Shown here: piece by piece, positions 49,469-60,398 of the stretch
Layout of the letters: every line of letters starts with the position of its first letter
How positions within the stretch are numbered: position 1 is the first letter of the stretch
Origin: Chloroflexota bacterium
GTDB lineage: Bacteria; Chloroflexota; Anaerolineae; Anaerolineales; Villigracilaceae
Reading direction: 5' to 3'
DNA length: 64,000 nt
NCBI GenBank assembly: GCA_016195815.1
Contig: JACPYX010000001.1
Coordinates: forward strand, 109,955 to 173,954
Position numbers and translations under genes: made by a program
The notes under the pieces: generated by a model
Database searches by the model: none
Seen by the model: the letters and a program-made list of their open reading frames with translations, nothing else
Told to the model about the DNA's origin: nothing

Positions 49469-49496
49469 TTGACTTATTTTTGAATGCGCATATAAT
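49469..49496 (+). promoter_or_regulatory. Predicted promoter of the ilv-leu operon
   Basis: TTGACT - 16 nt - TATAAT. Confidence 0.65.
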
Positions 49497-49515
49497 CCAG
49501 CGAAATCTTCAAGCC

Positions 49516-49617
49516 ATGAATACAATCTTCACTCTTTCCCTTATTGTCGTCATTCTTGCGGTCCTTATTATTAAGGACCTGTTTGAGTTTGGGATGGCAA
49601 CGGTGAAGGTGAAGTAA
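49516..49617 (+). CDS. Putative ilv operon leader peptide, 33 aa
   Basis: ATG AAT ACA ATC TTC ACT CTT TCC CTT ATT GTC GTC ATT CTT GCG GTC CTT ATT ATT AAG ... TAA = [33 protein letters not shown]; 10 of 11 residues from L9 to I19 are I/L/V. Confidence 0.65.
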   Translation: MNTIFTLSLIVVILAVLIIKDLFEFGMATVKVK

Positions 49618-49640
49618 GCGTAACGCACACCATAAACGTA

Positions 49641-49672
49641 GAGAGCCGCCCAAACAGGCGGCTCTCTTTTTT
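49641..49672 (+). terminator. Attenuator terminator upstream of ilvD
   Basis: GAGAGCCGCC (49641-49650) CAAACA GGCGGCTCTC (49657-49666) TTTTTTT; 10-bp perfect stem located before ilvD. Confidence 0.88.
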
Positions 49673-49705
49673 TACCTAATCCACCTCGGAAGAGAAAAGA
49701 GAGCC

Positions 49706-51373
49706 ATGCGATCAGATACCGTCAAGCAAGGTTTTGAGAAAGCCCCCCATCGAGCATTATTGCGCGCTGCCGGCGTAAGGGAAGAAGATATGGCGAAACC
49801 ATTCGTGGCAATCGTCAATTCATATGTTGACATTGTGCCCGGGCATGTGCATTTGCAGGAGTTTAGCAAACAGATAAAAGAAGCTGTTCGGGCGGCAGGC
49901 GGTGTGCCATTTGAATTCAATACGATAGGCGTTGACGATGGCATCGCGATGGGACACTTGGGGATGAAGTACTCGCTTCCTTCGCGGGAACTGATAGCGG
50001 ATTCCGTTGAGACGATGATCGAAGCCCATCGCTTCGACGCGATGGTGTGCATCCCCAATTGTGACAAGATCGTGCCGGGCATGTTGATGGCCGCCATGCG
50101 TGTCAATATCCCGACGATCTTCATCTCAGGCGGGCCGATGGCCGCGGGCAGGACGCCCGAAGGCGAAACGATTGATTTGATCTCTGTGTTCGAAGGCGTG
50201 GGGGCTTTTCAAGCCGGAAAGATTGACGAAAAGCGACTGACAACTTTGGAAAGATTTGCCTGCCCATCGTGCGGATCTTGTTCGGGCATGTTCACGGCCA
50301 ACAGTATGAACTGTTTGATGGAAGTCATCGGGCTGGCGTTGCCGTATAACGGCTCCGCGCTGGCGAAAACAGCAGAGCGCGATGCGCTGGCAAAAACAGC
50401 CGCGGCGCAGATCATGACTTTGTTCGAGCGCGGCATCAAGCCGCGCGATATTGTCACCGCCGATGCGATTGACGATGCGTTCGCCCTGGACATGGCGATG
50501 GGCGGCTCGACCAACACGGTTTTGCACACGCTGGCCCTGGCGCATGAAGCCGGCGTGGAATATTCACTGGAACGCATCAACAGCGTAGCGGAACGTGTGC
50601 CGCATATCTGCAAAGTTTCCCCGGCTGGCAAGTGGCACATGGAAGATGTCCATCGCGCGGGCGGGATTCCCGCCATCTTGAACGAAGTCCAGCGCGGGAC
50701 GCAGATGCTGCACTTCGACCGAATGACCGTCAGCGGCATGACGTTGGGAGAATCGATCAAGGGCGCGCAAATCAAAGAGGAGGATGTCATCCGCCGTTAC
50801 GATAATGCCCATTCGAAGCGCGGAGGATTGGCGGTTTTATTTGGCAATCTCGCGCCCAAAGGTGCGGTGGTCAAGGTTGGAGGCGTGAGTGCGGCGATGA
50901 TGAAGTTCGCCGGGCCGGCGGTCATTTTTGAATCGCAGGAAGAATCAATGGCGGGAATTCTCGGCGGCAAGGTCAAGGCCGGGGATGTGGTAGTTGTCCG
51001 CTATGAGGGGCCAAAGGGCGGGCCGGGGATGCAGGAGATGCTCTCGCCGACAAGTGCCATCATGGGCATGGGGCTGGGCGACAAAGTCGCGCTCATCACG
51101 GATGGCCGTTTTAGCGGAGGCACGCGCGGGGCGTGTATCGGCCACGTTTCACCTGAAGCCGCTGCGGGCGGGCCGATTGGCGCACTCAAGGCCGGGGACG
51201 TGATCGAAATTGATTTAGCGGAACGCAGGCTCGAGGTCCGTTTGAGCGAGGCGGAAATTCGTCAACGCTTGAGGGAACTGCCTCCGTTCCGGCCTAATGT
51301 CGAAAGCAAATGGCTCAAACGTTATTCACATTTTGTGACCAGCGCAGATACCGGCGCAGTTTTGGAATCTTAG
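49706..51373 (+). CDS. ilvD: Dihydroxy-acid dehydratase
   Basis: [63 protein letters not shown]. Confidence 0.97.
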   Translation: MRSDTVKQGFEKAPHRALLRAAGVREEDMAKPFVAIVNSYVDIVPGHVHLQEFSKQIKEAVRAAGGVPFEFNTIGVDDGIAMGHLGMKYSLPSRELIADSVETMIEAHRFDAMVCIPNCDKIVPGMLMAAMRVNIPTIFISGGPMAAGRTPEGETIDLISVFEGVGAFQAGKIDEKRLTTLERFACPSCGSCSGMFTANSMNCLMEVIGLALPYNGSALAKTAERDALAKTAAAQIMTLFERGIKPRDIVTADAIDDAFALDMAMGGSTNTVLHTLALAHEAGVEYSLERINSVAERVPHICKVSPAGKWHMEDVHRAGGIPAILNEVQRGTQMLHFDRMTVSGMTLGESIKGAQIKEEDVIRRYDNAHSKRGGLAVLFGNLAPKGAVVKVGGVSAAMMKFAGPAVIFESQEESMAGILGGKVKAGDVVVVRYEGPKGGPGMQEMLSPTSAIMGMGLGDKVALITDGRFSGGTRGACIGHVSPEAAAGGPIGALKAGDVIEIDLAERRLEVRLSEAEIRQRLRELPPFRPNVESKWLKRYSHFVTSADTGAVLES

Positions 51374-51394
51374 TTTGAAACGGAGGAGGTACGA

Positions 51395-53110
51395 ATGAAA
51401 AGAACCGGCGCCCAAATTGTTTGGGAATGTTTGGTGAAGGAAGGGGTGCAGGTCGTATTCGGTTATCCGGGCGGCGCGAACCTGCCGATCTACGATGCCA
51501 TGCGCGCTTATCCGGGTATTCATCATGTTCTGCCGCGGCATGAGCAGGGCGGCGCACACATGGCGGATGGATATGCGCGTGTGAGCGGCAAGGTCGGTGT
51601 TGCAATGGGAACGTCGGGGCCGGGCGCGACGAATCTTGTGACGGGCATTGCCACCGCGCAAATGGACTCTATCCCGATGGTCTTCATCACGGGACAGGTT
51701 TCCAGCAAGCTGATCGGCTACGACGCCTTTCAGGAAACAGACGTGACCGGCATCACGCTCCCGATCACCAAACATAATTATCTCGTGACGGATGTGAACG
51801 ACATCATGCCCGCACTGCGCGAAGCGTTTTACGTGGCGCGTTCGGGCCGTCCCGGCCCGGTTCTGGTGGACATTACGAAGGATGCCCAGCAGGCCGTGGT
51901 TGAGAATTGGCAATACGATGCCAGCCCGATCCGCTTGAAGGGCTATCGTCCCGATCTGCGTCCGGCTTCAGCCAGCCTGCAAAAAGCCATTGAACTGATC
52001 AACTCTGCCAGTCGTCCGTTGATCCTGGCCGGCCATGGCGTTTTGATGAGCAATGCCATGCAAGAGCTGCGCGGCTTTGCCGAGAAAGCCAATGCGCCAG
52101 TGGCGGTCACTTTGCTGGGCATCGGCGCACTGCCTGCCAGCCATCCGCTCAATCTGGGCATGATGGGTATGCACGGTGAGACCTGGGTTAATCATGCCGT
52201 CCAGGAAGCCGATCTATTGCTGGCTTTTGGAATGCGCTTCGATGACCGCGTGACCGGCAATTTAAAAACGTACGCGCCGAACGCGAAAAAGATACATATC
52301 GAAATTGATCCGTCCGAGATCAATAAGAACGTCAAAGTGGATGTGAGCCTGGTCGGTGATCTGAAGGATATTTTGCGGCAGGTTAATCCATTGGTGAAGC
52401 CGGGCGAGCGCGCGGAGTGGCTGAATCACATTGCCGATATGAAAGGCGATAGCGCGGTGCGTGATATTCAAAACCTGCCCGATAACGGGCATCTCTATGC
52501 GGCGCATGTCATCAACGATCTGTGGCGTTTCACCGGCAGGGACACCGTCATCACCACCGATGTGGGACAGCATCAGATGTGGGCCGCGCAATATTTTCGT
52601 ATGGATAAACCGCATCGCTGGGTGACTTCGGGCGGGCTCGGGACAATGGGCTTCGGTCTCCCCGCTGCCATCGGCGCAAAATTCGCCAGCCCTCAGAGCG
52701 AAGTGTGGACCGTGGTCGGCGACGGCGGTTTCCAGATGACCATGCCTGAGTTATGCACTGCGGCGCAGGAAGGCATCAAGGTGAATGTCGCCATCATCAA
52801 CAATGGTTTTCTTGGCATGGTGCGCCAGTGGCAGGAATTTTTCTACGACAAAAATTATGAGTCCACGCCGATGAAAAGCCCGGACTTTGTAAAGATCGCC
52901 GAAGCCAATGGCTTAAAAGGCATCCGTGTAACGGAGCGTTCACAGGTCGAAGCCGCGATCCGTGAAGCGCAGGCGGCCGACGGCACAGTCGTTATTGATT
53001 TCCGTGTGGAGCAGGAAGATTCCGTGTATCCGATGGTTCCTGCGGGCGCAGATTTACATGCCATGATCCAACGTCCCAGTGCGTTGGTGGAAACCCCGCA
53101 GGATGTTTAG
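51395..53110 (+). CDS. ilvB: Acetolactate synthase large subunit
   Basis: GYPGGANLPIYDAMRAYPGIHHVLPRHEQGGAHMADGYAR; TPP motif GDGGFQMTMPEL...INNGFLGMVRQWQE. Confidence 0.97.
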   Translation: MKRTGAQIVWECLVKEGVQVVFGYPGGANLPIYDAMRAYPGIHHVLPRHEQGGAHMADGYARVSGKVGVAMGTSGPGATNLVTGIATAQMDSIPMVFITGQVSSKLIGYDAFQETDVTGITLPITKHNYLVTDVNDIMPALREAFYVARSGRPGPVLVDITKDAQQAVVENWQYDASPIRLKGYRPDLRPASASLQKAIELINSASRPLILAGHGVLMSNAMQELRGFAEKANAPVAVTLLGIGALPASHPLNLGMMGMHGETWVNHAVQEADLLLAFGMRFDDRVTGNLKTYAPNAKKIHIEIDPSEINKNVKVDVSLVGDLKDILRQVNPLVKPGERAEWLNHIADMKGDSAVRDIQNLPDNGHLYAAHVINDLWRFTGRDTVITTDVGQHQMWAAQYFRMDKPHRWVTSGGLGTMGFGLPAAIGAKFASPQSEVWTVVGDGGFQMTMPELCTAAQEGIKVNVAIINNGFLGMVRQWQEFFYDKNYESTPMKSPDFVKIAEANGLKGIRVTERSQVEAAIREAQAADGTVVIDFRVEQEDSVYPMVPAGADLHAMIQRPSALVETPQDV

Positions 53111-53124
53111 CAGGAAAGATAAAC

Positions 53125-53652
53125 ATGTTACATACACTTGTAATTCTCGTGGAAGATAAACCCGGTGTGTTGAACCGCGTGGCTTCTTTATTTCGCCGGC
53201 GCGCCTTCAATATCGAATCGCTGACCGTCGGCCACACACATACAGAGGGACTCTCGCGCATGACCGTGACCGTCGAAGGGGATGAGCATCACATCGAGCG
53301 CCTGACTTCGTATTTATACAAACTGGTTAATGTGATCCAGATCGAAGACCTGACCGGCAAACAAATGGTGACGCGTGATCTGGCGCTGATCAAGGTCAAC
53401 ACGGCCTCGGAGAAGCGCTCTGAAATCTTTCAAATGGTGGAAGTATTCCGCGCCCGCATTGTGGACGTGACCAGCCATTCGGTCATCGTCGAGATCACCG
53501 GCGACGGCGAAAAGATTGACGGTTTTGTAGATGTGCTCAGACCGCTCGGTATCGTCGAAATGGTGCGAACCGGCGCGATTGCAATGGAGCGCGGCAGTGA
53601 CAGCCTGATCAATACCAGCGAACTGCTCTTTGATTCGGCTGCAGTCGCTTAA
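53125..53652 (+). CDS. ilvN: Acetolactate synthase small (regulatory) subunit
   Basis: ACT domain: LVEDKPGVLNRVASLFRRRAFNIESLTVGHTHTEGLSRMT. Confidence 0.96.
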   Translation: MLHTLVILVEDKPGVLNRVASLFRRRAFNIESLTVGHTHTEGLSRMTVTVEGDEHHIERLTSYLYKLVNVIQIEDLTGKQMVTRDLALIKVNTASEKRSEIFQMVEVFRARIVDVTSHSVIVEITGDGEKIDGFVDVLRPLGIVEMVRTGAIAMERGSDSLINTSELLFDSAAVA

Positions 53653-53678
53653 CAAAAAACAAAAGGAGAGATTATCTT

Positions 53679-54731
53679 ATGGCAAAGATCAATTTTGGCG
53701 GCACGGTTGAGGAGGTCGTTACGCGCGACGAGTTTTCACTCGACAAAGCCCGCGAAGTTTTAAAGAACGAAGTCGTTGCGGTTCTGGGTTACGGAGTTCA
53801 AGGCCCGGCGCAGGCTATGAATATGCGCGATAACGGTCTCAACGTGATCGTCGGCCAACGTGCAGGGACGAAGAATTGGGACAAGGCCCTCGCCGATGGC
53901 TGGGTTCCCGGCGAGACTCTTTTCTCTGTGGAAGAAGCCGCCGAACGCGGAACGGTCATTCAATATCTTTTGTCGGATGCGGGACAGCGTTCGCAATGGC
54001 CGAAAATCGTGGAAGCTCTTAATGAAGGCGACATGCTTTATTTCTCGCATGGATTTTCCATCACTTTCAAAGATGATACGGGCGTGATTCCGCCACCGCA
54101 GGTGGACGTGGCGCTGGTCGCGCCGAAAGGTTCGGGACGCAGTGTGCGCACGAATTTCCTGGATGGTTCAGGTATCAATGCCAGCTTCGCTGTTCATCAG
54201 GATGCAACTGGCAAGGCTTATGAACGCACGATCGCGTTAGGCATCGCCATCGGCGCGGGATATTTATTCCCGACCACGTTTGAAAAAGAAGTTTATTCCG
54301 ACCTGACAGGCGAGCGCGGCGTTTTGATGGGCGCGTTGGCCGGTGTGATGGAGGCGCAATACAACACATTGCGTTCGCATGGACACTCCCCGTCCGAGGC
54401 CTTTAATGAAACAGTTGAGGAACTCACGCAATCACTGATTCGCCTCGTCGGACAGAACGGCATGGATTGGATGTATGCCAACTGCTCGACCACCGCCCAA
54501 CGCGGCGCGCTGGATTGGAAGAATAAATTCCGCGAGGCGGTGGCTCCTGTCTTCAGCGATCTTTATCAAAGCGTGCTGACCGGCAACGAAGCCCGCATCA
54601 CGCTTGAAGCCAACAGCCGGCCTGATTACCGCGAAAAGCTGGATAAGGAATTAGCCGCCATACGCGATTCTGAAATGTGGCAGGCCGGCGCGGCGGTGCG
54701 TTCGTTGAGGCCGGAGAATTGGAAGAAATAG
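53679..54731 (+). CDS. ilvC: Ketol-acid reductoisomerase
   Basis: VAVLGYGVQGPAQAMNMRDNGLNVIVGQR; LYFSHGFSITFKDDTGVIPP; DLTGERGVLMGALAGVMEAQY. Confidence 0.97.
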   Translation: MAKINFGGTVEEVVTRDEFSLDKAREVLKNEVVAVLGYGVQGPAQAMNMRDNGLNVIVGQRAGTKNWDKALADGWVPGETLFSVEEAAERGTVIQYLLSDAGQRSQWPKIVEALNEGDMLYFSHGFSITFKDDTGVIPPPQVDVALVAPKGSGRSVRTNFLDGSGINASFAVHQDATGKAYERTIALGIAIGAGYLFPTTFEKEVYSDLTGERGVLMGALAGVMEAQYNTLRSHGHSPSEAFNETVEELTQSLIRLVGQNGMDWMYANCSTTAQRGALDWKNKFREAVAPVFSDLYQSVLTGNEARITLEANSRPDYREKLDKELAAIRDSEMWQAGAAVRSLRPENWKK

Positions 54732-54829
54732 CAAATAGTGAGCAGAGAGTAGTGAGTAATTACTGATCATCCAACCTCTAATTATCTAATCTCTAACCAT
54801 CCAGTCTCTTTCCTTGAAAGGAAGACTCT

Positions 54830-56470
54830 ATGTCAATTACCAACTATGTAAAGATTTTCGATACCACTTTGCGCGACGGCGAGCAATCCCCGGGCGCCAC
54901 GATGACCTCCGCTGAAAAACTGGAAGTGGCGCGTTCGCTGGCGCGCATGGGCGTTGACATTATCGAAGCCGGATTCCCCGCCGCTTCACCGGACGATCTC
55001 GAAGCTGTCAGGCGGATTGCGGTCGAAGTGGGCAATCCGCCCAAGGGTGAGCCCGATGCGGGAGTCCCGGTTATCACCGGCCTGGCGCGCGCCAACAAAT
55101 CCGATATTGATAAAGCCTGGGAAGCCATTCAGGACGCGCAGAAACCGCGCATCCACACTTTTTTGGCGACATCTGAAATTCACATGAAGCACAAATTAAA
55201 AATGGATGCGGAGGAAGTGATCCAGCGCGTTTCAGAAATGGTGGCGTACGCGCGCACGCTGTGCGCCGACGTGGAGTTTTCTCCGGAAGATGCCGGACGC
55301 TCTGATCCGGAATTTTTGTATGTGGTGTTGGGCGAAGCCATCAAATCCGGCGCGACCACGTTGAACATTCCCGATACAGTGGGGTACACCACCCCCGATG
55401 AATTTTATAAATTGATTGACGGCATCATCAAGAATACGCCGGGCATGAGTGAAAATATAACCGTGTCCGTGCATTGCCACGATGACCTTGGCCTGGCGAC
55501 GGCGAATACGCTTGCTGGAATCCGCGCCGGCGCGCGCCAGGCCGAGGTGACCATCAATGGAATCGGCGAGCGCGCGGGTAACACATCGCTCGAAGAAGTG
55601 GTGATGGCGCTCAAGACGCGTCACCCGGTTTTTGGTTTGGAAACGGGAATCGAAACGAAACAACTTTTGCGCGTCAGCAGGTTGGTCAGCAATTACACGG
55701 GCATTGTCGTGCAGCCGAATAAAGCCATCGTCGGCGCGAATGCGTTCGCGCATGAAGCGGGCATTCACCAAGACGGAATGCTCAAACACCAGACCACGTA
55801 TGAGATCATGCGCCCTGAAGATGTGGGCGTCAACCAAACCACGCTGGTGATGGGCAAACATTCCGGTCGCCATGCGTTGCGCTCGCGCCTCGCCGCAATG
55901 GGACATTCACTCGACGAAGGCGAGCTGGATAAGGCCTTCGCGCGTTTCAAAGAATTGGCCGACCGCAAGAAGGTCATCACCGACGCCGATCTCGAAGCCG
56001 TCATTGCCGATGAGTTCTATCGTCCGCGCGATGTATATTATCTCGAAGGTTTGCAGGTTTCATGCGGCACGCTGGGTTTGCCCACTGCCACGGTCCGTTT
56101 GCGCGGCCCCGACCGCGCGGTTCACGTTCATGCTTCAATGGGCAGCGGCCCGGTGGACGCAACGTATAAGGCCATTGATGCCATCGTTAAGATGCCGAAC
56201 AAACTGCTGGAGTTCAACATCCACGCCATTACCGAAGGCATTGACGCTCTTGGTGAAGTCACCGTTCGCATTCAAAGCGGCAATGGCGATAGCACAATGG
56301 ACGCGCAGAAAGAAATTGAGTTCTCGCGCGTCTACGGCGGTCACGGCGCAGATATGGACATCATCGTCGCCAGCGCCAGGGCGTATATCAACGCCATCAA
56401 CAAATTGATCATCGCCCAAACCGAAGGACTGCAAGTGGTCCAAAATAATTTTGGCGTGATGTTGGGATGA
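54830..56470 (+). CDS. leuA: 2-isopropylmalate synthase
   Basis: [66 protein letters not shown]. Confidence 0.96.
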   Translation: MSITNYVKIFDTTLRDGEQSPGATMTSAEKLEVARSLARMGVDIIEAGFPAASPDDLEAVRRIAVEVGNPPKGEPDAGVPVITGLARANKSDIDKAWEAIQDAQKPRIHTFLATSEIHMKHKLKMDAEEVIQRVSEMVAYARTLCADVEFSPEDAGRSDPEFLYVVLGEAIKSGATTLNIPDTVGYTTPDEFYKLIDGIIKNTPGMSENITVSVHCHDDLGLATANTLAGIRAGARQAEVTINGIGERAGNTSLEEVVMALKTRHPVFGLETGIETKQLLRVSRLVSNYTGIVVQPNKAIVGANAFAHEAGIHQDGMLKHQTTYEIMRPEDVGVNQTTLVMGKHSGRHALRSRLAAMGHSLDEGELDKAFARFKELADRKKVITDADLEAVIADEFYRPRDVYYLEGLQVSCGTLGLPTATVRLRGPDRAVHVHASMGSGPVDATYKAIDAIVKMPNKLLEFNIHAITEGIDALGEVTVRIQSGNGDSTMDAQKEIEFSRVYGGHGADMDIIVASARAYINAINKLIIAQTEGLQVVQNNFGVMLG

Positions 56471-56614
56471 AGCACAGCGCTTCATTCTTGACCGGCGGTT
56501 GATTCCAGCCAATGAGCATTTAACTCCATCCCAACAGAATCCAGCCAACCGCAAAGAAAGATTTTCCTGGCGTTCTACTTATTCCTGGATGTTCAAAAAA
56601 GGTTTTTATAAACA

Positions 56615-58024
56615 ATGCCCAAAACGCTCTTTCAAAAAATCTGGGACTCGCACGTTGTTACTGAACAACCCGATTCCCCGGCTGTCCTCTACATTGACCT
56701 TCATCTTGTGCATGAAGTCACCTCGCCGCAGGCTTTCACCGGCCTGCGCCAGCGCGGACTCAAAGTCCGCCGCCCCGACAAAACCCTGGCGACGATGGAC
56801 CATTCGATTCCGACCACGCCGCTCGACGTCCCGATTGCGGACGCGCTGGCCGCCGCGCAGATCAAGCAAATGGAGACCAACGCCGCCGAATTTGGAATCA
56901 CACTGCACGGCATGAACAGTCCGCAGCGCGGCATTGTGCATGTCATCGGCCCCGAACTCGGACGCACCCAGCCGGGCATGACCATCGTGTGCGGCGATAG
57001 TCACACTGCCACGCACGGCGCGTTCGGTGCATTGGCTTTTGGTATCGGCACGTCCGAAGTGGAGCATGTGCTTGCCACGCAATGCCTGTTACAGCGCAAA
57101 CCTAAAACGTATGAAGTCCGTGTAAATGGAAAAATATCCAAAGGCGTTTCGGCCAAAGATATTATTCTCGCGCTCATCGCCAGGATCGGCGTTGGCGGGG
57201 GAACGGGACATGTCTTTGAATTCACCGGCGAAGCCATCCGCGGCCTGACGATGGAACAACGCATGACGATCTGCAATATGTCCATCGAAGGCGGCGCGCG
57301 CGCCGGCATGATCGCGCCCGACGACAATACGTTTGAATATCTGGCGGGCCGCGAATTTTCTCCGAAGAACGAAGAATGGGACAAGGCGGTTGCGCGCTGG
57401 CAACAATTGCCAAGTGATGAAGGCGCAACTTATGATAAGTCCATCACGCTGAATGCTTTTGAAATCGAGCCGATGATCACCTACGGCACAAATCCCGGCA
57501 TGGGCATGAAGATCACGGATCGAGTTCCGACCGCCGAGTCTTTTTCCGACGCTTCGCAAAAAGCCGCATTTGAAAAAGCATTAACTTACATGGGGCTTCA
57601 ACCCGGACAATCTTTGCTCGGCCAAAAAGTGGATGTGGTCTTCATCGGTTCATGCACAAACTCGCGTATTTCTGATCTGCGTTTGGCCGCTTCAATGCTC
57701 AAAGGCCGCAAAGTTTCTGAAAGCACGCGCGTGATGGTCGTGCCCGGTTCACAGGATGTCAAAAAACAAGCCGAGCAGGAAGGCCTTGATAAAATCTTCA
57801 AAGAATCCGGCGCGGAATGGCGCGAAGCCGGATGCAGTATGTGTATCGCGATGAACGGCGATGAATTGAAGCCCGGACAATACGCCGTCTCTACCAGCAA
57901 TCGCAACTTTGAGGGCCGTCAGGGAAAAGGCGGGCGAACATTTTTGGCGAGTCCGTTAACTGCCGCGGCAAGCGCGATTTCCGGCGCGGTCTCTGATCCG
58001 CGCGCAATACTCAATAATCTTTAA
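56615..58024 (+). CDS. leuC: 3-isopropylmalate dehydratase large subunit
   Basis: [68 protein letters not shown]. Confidence 0.97.
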   Translation: MPKTLFQKIWDSHVVTEQPDSPAVLYIDLHLVHEVTSPQAFTGLRQRGLKVRRPDKTLATMDHSIPTTPLDVPIADALAAAQIKQMETNAAEFGITLHGMNSPQRGIVHVIGPELGRTQPGMTIVCGDSHTATHGAFGALAFGIGTSEVEHVLATQCLLQRKPKTYEVRVNGKISKGVSAKDIILALIARIGVGGGTGHVFEFTGEAIRGLTMEQRMTICNMSIEGGARAGMIAPDDNTFEYLAGREFSPKNEEWDKAVARWQQLPSDEGATYDKSITLNAFEIEPMITYGTNPGMGMKITDRVPTAESFSDASQKAAFEKALTYMGLQPGQSLLGQKVDVVFIGSCTNSRISDLRLAASMLKGRKVSESTRVMVVPGSQDVKKQAEQEGLDKIFKESGAEWREAGCSMCIAMNGDELKPGQYAVSTSNRNFEGRQGKGGRTFLASPLTAAASAISGAVSDPRAILNNL

Positions 58025-58076
58025 TTTGATAATCGAGTGTCGAACATCCAATATCGAATTATCTGAAACGGAACCT

Positions 58077-58658
58077 ATGGCTCAATTTACAACCCTTACT
58101 TCCCGCATACTCCCTCTGCCCGTCAACGACATTGATACGGACCAGATCATCCCGGCGCGTTTCCTCAAAGCCACCGACAAAAAGGGCATGGGCGATAATC
58201 TCTTCGCCGATTGGCGCTACAACCCGGACGGCTCGCCAAAGCCGGGCTTTGTTCTGAACAAGCCCGAGTCAAAGGGCGCGCAAATTTTATTAGCCGGTGA
58301 CAACTTCGGCTGTGGTTCGAGCCGCGAGCACGCTCCCTGGGCGCTGATAGGTTTTGGATTCCATGCCGTTATCAGCACATCCTTCGCCGATATTTTCCGC
58401 AATAACGCCTTGAAGAACGGCCTCATCCCCATCATCGTGGATGAAGCCACGCACAAAATGTTATTCGATCTGGTCGAAGAAATTCCCAATGCCGAATTCA
58501 CGGTTGATCTCGCCACGCAATCGCTTTTGTTCCCAAACGGCTCTGTGAATTTCCCGATTGACCCATTCAACAAAACCTGCCTGCTCAACGGCGTGGATGA
58601 ACTTGGCTACATTATGGGATTTGAAAAACAAATCAGTGTGTTTGAGTCAAGAGCGTAG
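58077..58658 (+). CDS. leuD: 3-isopropylmalate dehydratase small subunit
   Basis: LPVNDIDTDQIIPARFLK; GDNFGCGSSREHAPWALIGFG. Confidence 0.96.
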   Translation: MAQFTTLTSRILPLPVNDIDTDQIIPARFLKATDKKGMGDNLFADWRYNPDGSPKPGFVLNKPESKGAQILLAGDNFGCGSSREHAPWALIGFGFHAVISTSFADIFRNNALKNGLIPIIVDEATHKMLFDLVEEIPNAEFTVDLATQSLLFPNGSVNFPIDPFNKTCLLNGVDELGYIMGFEKQISVFESRA

Positions 58659-58665
58659 TCCGTAA

Positions 58666-58715
58666 TTCGTAATGCGTAAAAAGATTCTTACGGATTACAT
58701 ATCACGCATTACGAA
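58666..58715. repeat. Inverted repeat TTCGTAATGCGT ... ACGCATTACGAA
   Basis: 12-bp arms 58666-58677 and 58704-58715; same family as 5952-6022. Confidence 0.85.
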
Positions 58716-58736
58716 ATTCACAACACGGAATAACTT

Positions 58737-60293
58737 ATGGCCATCATCCAAATCTACGACACAACTTTGCGCGACGGCACGCAGTCTGAAGGCTTTACGC
58801 TTTCGGCCAATGACAAGGTCCGCATCGCACAGCGGCTCGACGATCTCGGCGTGGCCTTCATCGAAGGCGGCTGGCCGGGTTCGAATCCGAAAGACGTTGA
58901 GTTCTTCGAGCGCGCCCGCGACATGCAATGGAACAATGCGCTTATCGCGGCATTCGGTTCGACGTGCCGCGTCAAAGGAGGCCCCGAAGACGACGCCAAC
59001 ATCAAAGCGCTGCTCGATTCGCACACGCCCGTCTGCACCATCTTTGGCAAGACCTGGACCCTTCACGTCAGGGAAGTTTTGCAGACCACGCCCGAAGATA
59101 ATCTCCGCATCATCGAGCAATCGGTCGCGTATCTTAAATCAAATAACAAACGCGTCATCTATGACGCCGAACATTTTTTCGACGGGTACAAAGCGGATTC
59201 ATCCTACGCACTCGAGACTCTGCAAGCCGCTATTCGCGGCGGTGCGGAGACGGTCGTTTTATGCGATACCAACGGCGGGACCTTGCCCTGGGAATTGGAA
59301 CGCATCATTCGGGACCTGAAGCCTGTTCTCGCTCATCCATTCGGAATCCATACTCACAACGATTCCGAGTGCGCCGTGATCAATTCGCTGGCCGCTGTCC
59401 GCGAGGGCGCAATGCAGGTTCAAGGCACGATCAACGGAGTTGGCGAACGCTGCGGAAATGCCAATTTGATTTCCATCATCGCCGACCTTGAACTCAAAAT
59501 GGGCTGTCAATGCCTGCCCAAAGGAAACATTGGCAAGTTGTACGATCTTTCGCATTTCGTGGCGGAGGTCGCCAATATCAGCCCCGATGAACATTTGCCG
59601 TTCGTCGGCAAATCCGCGTTCGCACACAAAGGCGGCGTGCACGTCGCCGCGATGAGACGCAGCGCACAATCTTATCAACACATCGAGCCGGAAAAAGTCG
59701 GCAACAAAATGCGCGTGGTGGTCTCTGATCTTTCGGGCCGCGGCAATTTATTAAGCAAGGCTGAAGAACACGGCGTTGAAGTGGATGGCGAAGAAGTGCT
59801 TGGCGTGCTTAACGACATCAAGGAACTCGAGGCACGCGGCTTTTCATTTGAAGCCGCCGAAGCCTCCGTGACCATGATGTTGAAGCGGCAGGAATATAGC
59901 TACAAGGCGCCCTTTGAATTGATTGATTTTTTTGTCAATGTCGAGCATCGTCAGGGGCGCGGCATCTTCGCCGAAGCAATGGTCAAAGTGCGCGTGCAAG
60001 GCGAACTGCTTCACACTGCGGCGGAAGGTAACGGCCCTGTTAACGCAATGGACAATGCTTTGCGAAAGGCCCTGGTTGGTTATTATCCCCAAATCGCCCA
60101 ATTCCATTTGTCCGATTACAAAGTCCGCATCCTGGATTCGGATCACGGCACTGAAGCCATCACGCGCGTATTGATTGACACGCGTAATAACGCCAGCCGC
60201 TGGAGCACCGTCGGCGCAAGCACGAATATCATCGAAGCGTCGTGGCGCGCGCTGGCGGACTCAGTGGAATACGGTTTGATGGTGGCACATTAA
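58737..60293 (+). CDS. cimA: (R)-citramalate synthase (LeuA-like)
   Basis: IYDTTLRDGTQSEGFTLSANDKVRIAQRLDDLGVAFIEGGWPGSNPKD; TFGKTW-like IFGKTWTLHV; HNDSECAVINSLAAVREGAMQVQGTINGVGERCGN. Confidence 0.93.
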   Translation: MAIIQIYDTTLRDGTQSEGFTLSANDKVRIAQRLDDLGVAFIEGGWPGSNPKDVEFFERARDMQWNNALIAAFGSTCRVKGGPEDDANIKALLDSHTPVCTIFGKTWTLHVREVLQTTPEDNLRIIEQSVAYLKSNNKRVIYDAEHFFDGYKADSSYALETLQAAIRGGAETVVLCDTNGGTLPWELERIIRDLKPVLAHPFGIHTHNDSECAVINSLAAVREGAMQVQGTINGVGERCGNANLISIIADLELKMGCQCLPKGNIGKLYDLSHFVAEVANISPDEHLPFVGKSAFAHKGGVHVAAMRRSAQSYQHIEPEKVGNKMRVVVSDLSGRGNLLSKAEEHGVEVDGEEVLGVLNDIKELEARGFSFEAAEASVTMMLKRQEYSYKAPFELIDFFVNVEHRQGRGIFAEAMVKVRVQGELLHTAAEGNGPVNAMDNALRKALVGYYPQIAQFHLSDYKVRILDSDHGTEAITRVLIDTRNNASRWSTVGASTNIIEASWRALADSVEYGLMVAH

Positions 60294-60304
60294 ATAAAAT
60301 CCAA

Positions 60305-60382
60305 TGTCATTGCGAGGGCGTTTTTTGCCCGAAGCAATCCCTTCGGAGTTTGGGAGATTGCTTCGCTTCGCCCGCAATGACA
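60305..60382. repeat. Nested palindromic repeat, TGTCATTGCGAG.../...GCAATGACA with inner GAAGCAATC/GATTGCTTC
   Basis: Outer arm identical to 3035-3046; inner 9-bp arms at 60331-60339 and 60356-60364. Confidence 0.85.
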
Positions 60383-60398
60383 TCAACAAGGAAAACAC

